This document shows positions 57,961-64,000 of a stretch of DNA of 64,000 bases, piece by piece. Both the position numbers and the translations under genes were made by a program. This stretch comes from Cornus controversa. Lineage: Eukaryota; Streptophyta; Magnoliopsida; Cornales; Cornaceae. The notes beneath the pieces were generated by a model, which did no database searches, was not told where the DNA came from, and saw nothing but the letters and a program-made list of their open reading frames with translations. The stretch lies in assembly GCA_026545225.1 (NCBI GenBank), contig CM048847.1, positions 5,890,001 to 5,954,000 of the forward strand, in the 5' to 3' direction. Each line of letters begins with the position of its first letter. Position 1 is the stretch's first letter.

Positions 57961-59149
57961 CCTAGCCTTGACCACATTTCCCCGTTTTCTCACAACGGCC
58001 CATATATGTATTTCGCACATATCATAATCAAATATTCCACATTCACACTCCATAATGCATAAGCTAATTAATGTAACACATAGCATGCATTTTTCATCTC
58101 CATGAAGCCACACATAGCATATATATGAATAACTCATACATATAACATCTCATATGCATGTAACTCCAAAATTTAGCATGTTTTTCTCATACCACACTAA
58201 AAGCATAAATTTAGCACATAGAGCTCACATGCATTTAATCATCACACCTTTCACATATAATCACTTCAATATGTCATACATTTCACATTTATCACATATA
58301 CCCCAAATTGAGCATATACTCATACATACTCACAATTTCTCAATTTATGCACATTGAACCCACATGTTATACTCAACACAAGGTACACTATCTTGCAAGG
58401 AAAAAGAACTCAAGAGAAGTAGAACACATCCATCCCTCCCCTCTCACTACCACAAAACATGCAAAACACAACCTATACCTTCCATCTTCACCCAAAATCC
58501 TAGAATCAACAAGTAGAAGAGAAGGAGAACCCCTACCTCAAAATCCAAGCTTAGAAGTGGAAGACCCAAATTTCACCAAGCTTCAAATTCCTCCAACGGC
58601 AACTTTCCATCGATCAAATCGAAGAGGAGAGTGAGGAGAACAACTTTAATTCTTGGCTTTACCCTCAAATCTCACTTCTAGGCCCTCAAAACTTAGAGAG
58701 AAGGAGAGAAGAGAACTTGTAGAGAGAGAGAATGGTAGAGCCGGCCAAGAGAGAGAGAGAGGAGTGAAAAATCTGTTTTCCCCTCTTTTTTTCCATGTAT
58801 ATATCATATATGTATAATATATTTGGCCCTTTGCAACTAAACCCTCCACCTCTCTTTATTTGCTCCTTGTTATGGGTCATTTGCACTTATTCGCAAACTA
58901 GCCTTTCCTCTTTTTCTAAAACTTCATTTAAGTCCTTAAACTTACATCCATACCCCCACGAAACTTTCTAGAGTCCGTAGTTACTTTTCCCGGGTCACCC
59001 GAACCCATTTCGGTCCCCTACCCAAATTCAAAACATAAAGAGACATAAAAAGATCATTTAAGTCCACTAAGCATGTTATCAAACAATTAATCATGCTTAA
59101 AAGTTACCGACCCGTAATTATAAAAAAAAATTCGGGTCATCACATTTAA

Positions 59150-59220
59150 TGAACGGGTTCACACCCTGGATTTGGGTCGGTCCAGGGGAGTCCCGGTGGT
59201 CTGGATTTTGGGGCGTGACA
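59150..59220 (+). repeat. 5' LTR-D, terminal segment
   Basis: The last 71 bases of LTR-D after solo LTR-E, ending TTGGGGCGTGACA. Confidence 0.85.
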
Positions 59221-59224
59221 GGAA

Positions 59225-59236
59225 TGGTATCAGAGC
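59225..59236 (+). other. Primer-binding site for initiator Met-tRNA (LTR-D element)
   Basis: TGGTATCAGAGC lies 4 bases after the LTR. It shows that LTR-D is a 5' LTR followed by internal DNA, here only to 59468. A hairpin CTAGGT/ACCTAG follows at 59238-59254. Confidence 0.9.
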
Positions 59237-59468
59237 ACTAGGTCGAATACCTAGCGGCGACGGGTAATAGATGGGTCACTTGTAGTTTCATGACAGGTTA
59301 GAACTTTGAGGTTGTTAACGTAAAAACGCATGTAGACATGACATAGTTAATTAGAGAACTTATATGCATGTGGAATGTGCTTTCATGATAATATGTTAAG
59401 TGCTATGTGATGACATGTATTCTATGTTAAGCGTTGAATTGAGAACATATCTTTGTGATAACATGTAT

Positions 59469-60887
59469 TGATAAGTGTTCAATTCTATGCATTTGAACCC
59501 TCTTTATTGCTTATGTTAGTTCCGTTTTTGCGTTTACCGAGATATGTTTACGGTATTTTTATGTTTTTGATCTATTGCAGGTACTAGAGTAAATGGAGCA
59601 AAGTTTGAAGCTATTTGCAGCTGAAGAGGAAAAGTCAGAATTGCAGCCAAAGGCATCTCGATCAATCGAGATGTTGATCTCGATTAATCAAAATCTCGAT
59701 TGATCAAGATCTCATTTCGATTGATCGAAATCTCGATCAATCGAGAGCCAATCTCGATTGATCGAGATTCTGCAGAATCCACTTGGCCACTTGCTCACCT
59801 ACTCTCCCACTTGCAACAAAATCCCCTTTTTTGCACGACTTAGGGGGATTGTCTAACTTTTAGGGACCTTCTTGATACAAGGGATATATATATTGATATA
59901 TATATATATATGGTGGGCCCCAAGGTTGAAAAGGAAGCCAAAAAACACACAAAAAGGGCCATATCTCTCATATCTCACATATCTCTCAACATACATCAGA
60001 CCATCCAAGGAGAGACCTTCGGGAGAGGAAGAAGAGGAGCTGACCCAGACCAAGAAGCTTCACTTTCTTCATCAATGGAAGGGTGCAAGGCTTCCATGAC
60101 CAACTAACTCCTCCACTAGGGTGTGGTTGACACACCTAGTCATGTAAACTTGTTCATTTTTGTAGCACTTGGGGATTTGTAGTTAAATGTTGATTATTTA
60201 GCCTAGTGAATATGTACACAAATACATTTCTTATATATATTCATTTGATTTGGAATTTATTCTTGTCTTAGAGTAGATTTTGTCACTTGAATGCACAACA
60301 TTTGCATATTCCACAAGAAGTGCAAATGATGGCTAGATAATGGTGCTTAAATGAATGTGTGATGTTTGCTTGTATAGACCATACCAAGACAAGGTAGTTT
60401 GGATGCATGTAGGGTTCACTTAGAGAGTAGGGTAATTAGGTAGTTAGTTAGGTTGAAGAGCTATGCTTGTTGAAGATGGATTATGATAGGGTAGCACACA
60501 CATTGATCTTTTGATATGTCATTGAGGTCACAAGCCTAATGACATTGTTAGGCATTTAACTTATGAATCCCATGCTTGCTACACTTATGAACATGTGAAT
60601 GGCTAGTGGTGGAAACCACCCCTAGCTCTCTCTCCCAACTCAACTCTTTAATTTTATTGTCATTTCATTCATGCAATAGATTATAAACAAAAATCCAAAA
60701 ACCTGTTTTTAGAATTAAAGTAGAATTAATCTTCCTTTAAGGCAATTTCGACTAGTCCTCATGGGATCGATACCCTCTATATAGAACCTTATCTACAAAT
60801 ATTCGTGCTCTTGGAAGTGGTTAAATTATATTTTGATAAAAAGGGCAAAAATTAAGCTTACAATTTAATCCGAGTTTAGCCACATCA
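59469..60887 (+). repeat. AthD copy 3 5' LTR
   Basis: 1419 bp, TGATAAGTGTTC...TAGCCACATCA. Palindrome cluster at 59656-59768 and (AT)n tract at 59884-59911. Confidence 0.93.
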
Positions 60888-60893
60888 AAATTT

Positions 60894-60910
60894 TGGCGCC
60901 GTTGCCAGGG
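60894..60910 (+). other. Primer-binding site for tRNA-Asp (AthD copy 3)
   Basis: TGGCGCCGTTGCCAGGG, one mismatch to the copy 2 site. Confidence 0.88.
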
Positions 60911-61182
60911 ACTACGGTGAATTGTCGCCATTGAAAGATTAAATCTGGTTTAATTCTTAGGCTAGAAATTCTTTCATTCTTTTTGTATATATTTTGTTCT
61001 TATTGCTCAAATTTCTTGATTTTAGGTATACCACATAGCGGGCATCTAAAATGATTAAAGTTGGAACCATTTGTGAGTATAAAATCTAAAATTAGTGGTT
61101 TGAGTTCTTTCATTCTTTTTGTATATATTATTGTTTAATTTATTTATTTTTGTGTATTGAGGTGTTGTTCTATAATTAATGC
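60911..61182 (+). other. AthD copy 3 leader
   Basis: Non-coding leader matching 22339-22600, with the same internal duplication of a CTTTCATTCTTTTTGTATA phrase. Confidence 0.6.
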
Positions 61183-64000
61183 ATGCTAGGTAGACGGTCC
61201 TTGTCACTTCCTTTGCTTCCTTGTAATATTGAACTTGAAAGAACACTTAGACAATGTAGAGGAACCTCTAGGGACCCTATATTGCCTAGTGCTGAAAACA
61301 TGGATCCAAATGAAAGACAACCTCCTGGACTACCTCCTTTTAATCATGAACAACCACCTCCACCTCCACCTCCTCAAGGAGAGTTGCTTATGGACTTTTA
61401 CCTTCCGACTACATTTGAAGTACCTTCGTGTATCCAATTTCCGGATGTAGCGGCAAATCAATTCGAAATAAAGTCCTCCACCATCAATCTTCTTAATAGC
61501 TTCCATGGTCTCCCTAATGAGGATCCATACCGGCACTTAGATTACTTCCTTTCTGGGTGTTCCACTATTCGTGTACCACACTTTACGGAGGATGATCTAA
61601 AGCTGCGTATGTTCCCCTTCTCCATAAAAGATAAAGCTAGAAGTTGGTTCAATTCTTTAGAACCTAACTCAATCCATTCTTGGGCGGAGATGCAAATCGA
61701 TTTCTTAAAAAAATACTTCCCAATGGGAAAGACGAGTGATATTCGGAGAGCCATCACCGGATTCACCCAAATTGACCAAGAACAATTTCATGAGACGTGG
61801 GAAAGATTAAAAGACCTTCTTAAATCTTGTCCGCATCATGCTGTCCCAAAATGACAGCTAGTGCAAAGCTTTTATGATGGGGTGAGTGAGCAACATAGAC
61901 AAATGATATACTCCGCGTGTGGGGGTGGATACCTTTTGAAAACCCCTGATGAGGCATGGAAACTTTTTCAAACCCTAAGCAACAATTCAGCTCAACGCTC
62001 CTCCACTAGGAAAGGGAAGGCCACCCAACCTTGTAGAGGAGTGCATGAAATATCACGGGTAGATGAGGTTGCCATGCAAGTAGAAGCCCTATCCCAAAAA
62101 ATGGATTTAATCATGAAAAATGGGCTGCCTACTCCAAGCCAACCTGTTCAAAATTAGGAAGGTTGTTCGTTTTGCTATAGTACTTCACATTTTGTGCGAG
62201 ATTGTCCTATTGCCGGGCAATCTCCCGATTATGCTCAAGAGCAAGCGAATGCCTTGTACTCTAAACAAATGAATGATCCATATTCAAACACGTACAATCC
62301 TGGTTACAAGAACCATTCGACTTTTTCATGGAAACCTCAAGAATCAAGTCCCTCTTTTCAAGGGCAAAATTCTTTCAATTCCCAATCTCAACAGCCTCAT
62401 TATAGGCCGAATCCTCAACCTTACCATCAAAGATCCAATTACCAACAACCACCACCTCCTCCGAGAAGCCAAGACTTTGAAGAAAGAGTGATAAGCAATC
62501 TTGAAGCTAATACCCGCTTATTGCAAACTCACTCTCAATCAATCTCTAAGCTTGAGGCCAATGCTCAATCTATGGCTAGGTTAGAAGCTCAAATCGAGCA
62601 ACTAGCTAATGCCTTGAATAGAAGGGAGGAAGGTAAGTTGCCGAGTCAACCGGTGGCAAATCCTAAGGGTGTTCATATGATTGAGGATCCATCATCTTCA
62701 ACTTGTAATGCTCCTCCGGAGCAAGTTCAATCAATCACCACCTTAAGGAGTGGTAAAATCATCAATTCCAGGGTAGGGGAGGAAGAGAAGAAGGAATTCA
62801 ATGAATAATCCGCAAATCCAAAAGAATCCCAATTAAATCCAAAATTGTTTCCGTTGAATCCAAATTTGCATAACATCCCTTTACATCCAAAAGGAAAGGC
62901 AAGTGAAGTTGAGTCGTCATCAATTCCAAATCTTGACACTTCTTTTGAATCTCCGGTTCCTTTTCCTCAAAGATTGAAGGAACCTTCTCATTTTGGGAAG
63001 CAAGGAGAGAAAATCCAAGACATGATGGAGATCTTCAAACAAGTAAAGATCAATCTCCCTCTCCTTGATGCTATTCGACAAATTCCCTCCTATGCTAAAT
63101 TCTTGAAGGACTTGTGCACTCAAAAGTGCAAATCTAGGAATAATGTTCCTAAGAAAGTCCTCTTAACTGAGCATATAAGCTCCATCTTCCAACACCAAGC
63201 CCCTCCTAAATTCAAAGATCCGGGTGCTCCGACCATTTCGTGCACCATCGGAAATTAATCTTTTGAAAAGGCACTTCTTGATTTAGGGGCTAGTGTCAAT
63301 TTGCTTCCATTCTCAGTTTACCAACAACTAGGTTTGGGGGAACTCAAGCATACCACAGTTGTGTTGCAACTTGCCGACCGCTCGGTGAAGCAACCACGTG
63401 GCATAATTGAGGATGTAATCATTCAAGTGGACAAATTCTACTTTTCGGTGGACTTCATAGTCCTTGACACGGAATCGGTCCAAAATCCAAATCAACATAT
63501 TCCTATCATTCTAGGTCGTCCATTTTTGGCCACGGCAAATGCATGCGTTAATTGCCGTACCAAAGTGATGGACATCTCTTTCGGGAATATGAAAGTCCGC
63601 TTGAACATCTTCAATGCTTCCCACCACACATCCGAAGATGAAAGTGAGTGCTTTTGTGTCGATGTAGTGGAAGACCTTGTTCAAGAAGCACTTCCTTCTA
63701 TTGTTTCTAAGGATCCTTTAGAGGCATGCCTAAATCACTTCAACTGTGATGATTTTGACATTGAGCAATCAATATATGAAGTCAACTCAATGCTCGATGT
63801 CAATACTGTCATGGATGTGCCTAATTGGAGAGTTCCTAGAGAAACCTTTCCTCCGTTGATTAATTCCGTCGCTCCCCACGAAGCAGTGGAATTAAAGGAC
63901 TTGAAAGATGGATCGTTGTTCAAAGTAAACAGGCAGCGCTTAAAAGTGTGCGTGGATGACCAAGTCACCTCCGAATATGTGGATGTCATCACTTTGACGG
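61183..64000 (+). pseudogene. gag-pro: AthD copy 3 gag-protease fused to integrase tail, cut by window edge
   Basis: The frame stays open from ATG 61183 to the window end except for four single-codon stops: TGA 61852-61854 (Trp in copy 1), TAG 62155-62157 (Gln), TAA 62806-62808 (Gln) and TAA 63256-63258 (Gln). The Gag core, the CCHC knuckle (CSFC-x4-H-x4-C), protease LLDLGASVNLLPFS and the integrase tail (ELKDLKDGSLFKVNRQRLK) are all present. The linker reads NSMLDVNTVMDVPNWRVPRE and passes straight into the integrase tail, as in copy 1. Confidence 0.88.

Larger units (their letters stand above)
56059..59144 (-). repeat. Solo LTR-E, TSD TTTAA
   Basis: 3086 bp, TGTCACGCCCCAGAATCC...CGGGTCATCACA on the plus strand, with TSD TTTAA at 56054-56058 and 59145-59149. 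It aligns in order to LTR-B and LTR-C: CCACAAGCCGGCA, AAGTGCCGACTCGACACG, hairpin array 57607-57960, and a gypsy-like leader near 58680-58760. It carries GGCGATCGATCGCC palindromes (56446-56535) and one G-box hairpin (56873-56901). No gene. Confidence 0.92.
59469..64000 (+). mobile_element. AthD copy 3 (right part outside window)
   Basis: 5' LTR, Asp primer site, leader and gag-protease-integrase tail up to the window edge. It is inserted in the internal region of the LTR-D element; the TSD on this side would be TGTAT (59464-59468). It carries the same pol deletion as copies 1 and 2. Confidence 0.92.

Overview
The window reads as plant nuclear heterochromatin, most likely from a eudicot. It consists almost entirely of LTR retrotransposons nested inside one another. 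I find no host protein-coding gene, tRNA or rRNA gene. The plant assignment rests on the element types: a Tekay/Del-type Ty3-gypsy chromovirus with an initiator-Met primer site, Athila-type elements with an Asp-tRNA primer site, and a large non-autonomous derivative with 4.3-kb LTRs. I cannot name the species.

Layout. 1-7192 (minus): copy 1 of a non-autonomous Athila-type family, here called AthD, running off the left edge. It sits in the start of the reverse transcriptase of an older, autonomous-type Athila-like relic (7193 to about 9868, minus). From about 9866 to 45006 lies a truncated Tekay-type LTR (LTR-C) that hosts a Russian doll with a perfect 5-bp target-site duplication (TSD) at each level: LARD-like element 11843-44742 (plus, TSD AAATC, LTR-A family), then Tekay element 14511-36038 (minus, TSD TGCAT, LTR-B family) in the LARD 5' LTR, then AthD copy 2, 20884-31074 (plus, TSD CGGTG), at the protease/RT boundary of the Tekay polyprotein. 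45007-45618 and 49736-53663 are an unidentified repeat-rich stretch split by a solo LTR-A (45619-49730, TSD CATAT). 53664-59220 is a 5' LTR of a further family (LTR-D) holding a solo LTR-E (56059-59144, TSD TTTAA). Its internal region is cut at 59469 by AthD copy 3 (plus), which runs off the right edge.

How the parts work together. The Tekay element has gag, protease, RT, RNase H, integrase and a chromodomain, all now broken by stops. The LARD-like element has no visible coding sequence but shares LTR ends, the Met primer site, a sequence just after it, and the 3' polypurine region with Tekay, so it was probably mobilised by Tekay proteins. All three AthD copies keep gag-protease fused to the C-terminal tail of integrase, without the RT/RNase H/integrase core. 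Copies 1 and 2, where the downstream part is inside the window, also keep a second ORF in the env position behind what looks like an internal promoter and a leader intron. The relic at 7193-9868 shows what an autonomous relative looked like.

The most unusual signal is non-coding. The long LTRs of the Tekay-related families carry, at corresponding positions, arrays of short hairpins whose loops or cores are conserved while the stem arms change from unit to unit and stay complementary. The families also carry clusters of short perfect or near-perfect palindromes. One class (core TCGATTGATCGA) is shared by two unrelated lineages, Tekay LTR-B and AthD, and in AthD it lies upstream of both apparent promoters. 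Almost every premature stop whose ancestral codon can be inferred is a C-to-T or G-to-A change, as expected of long-methylated, silenced DNA.
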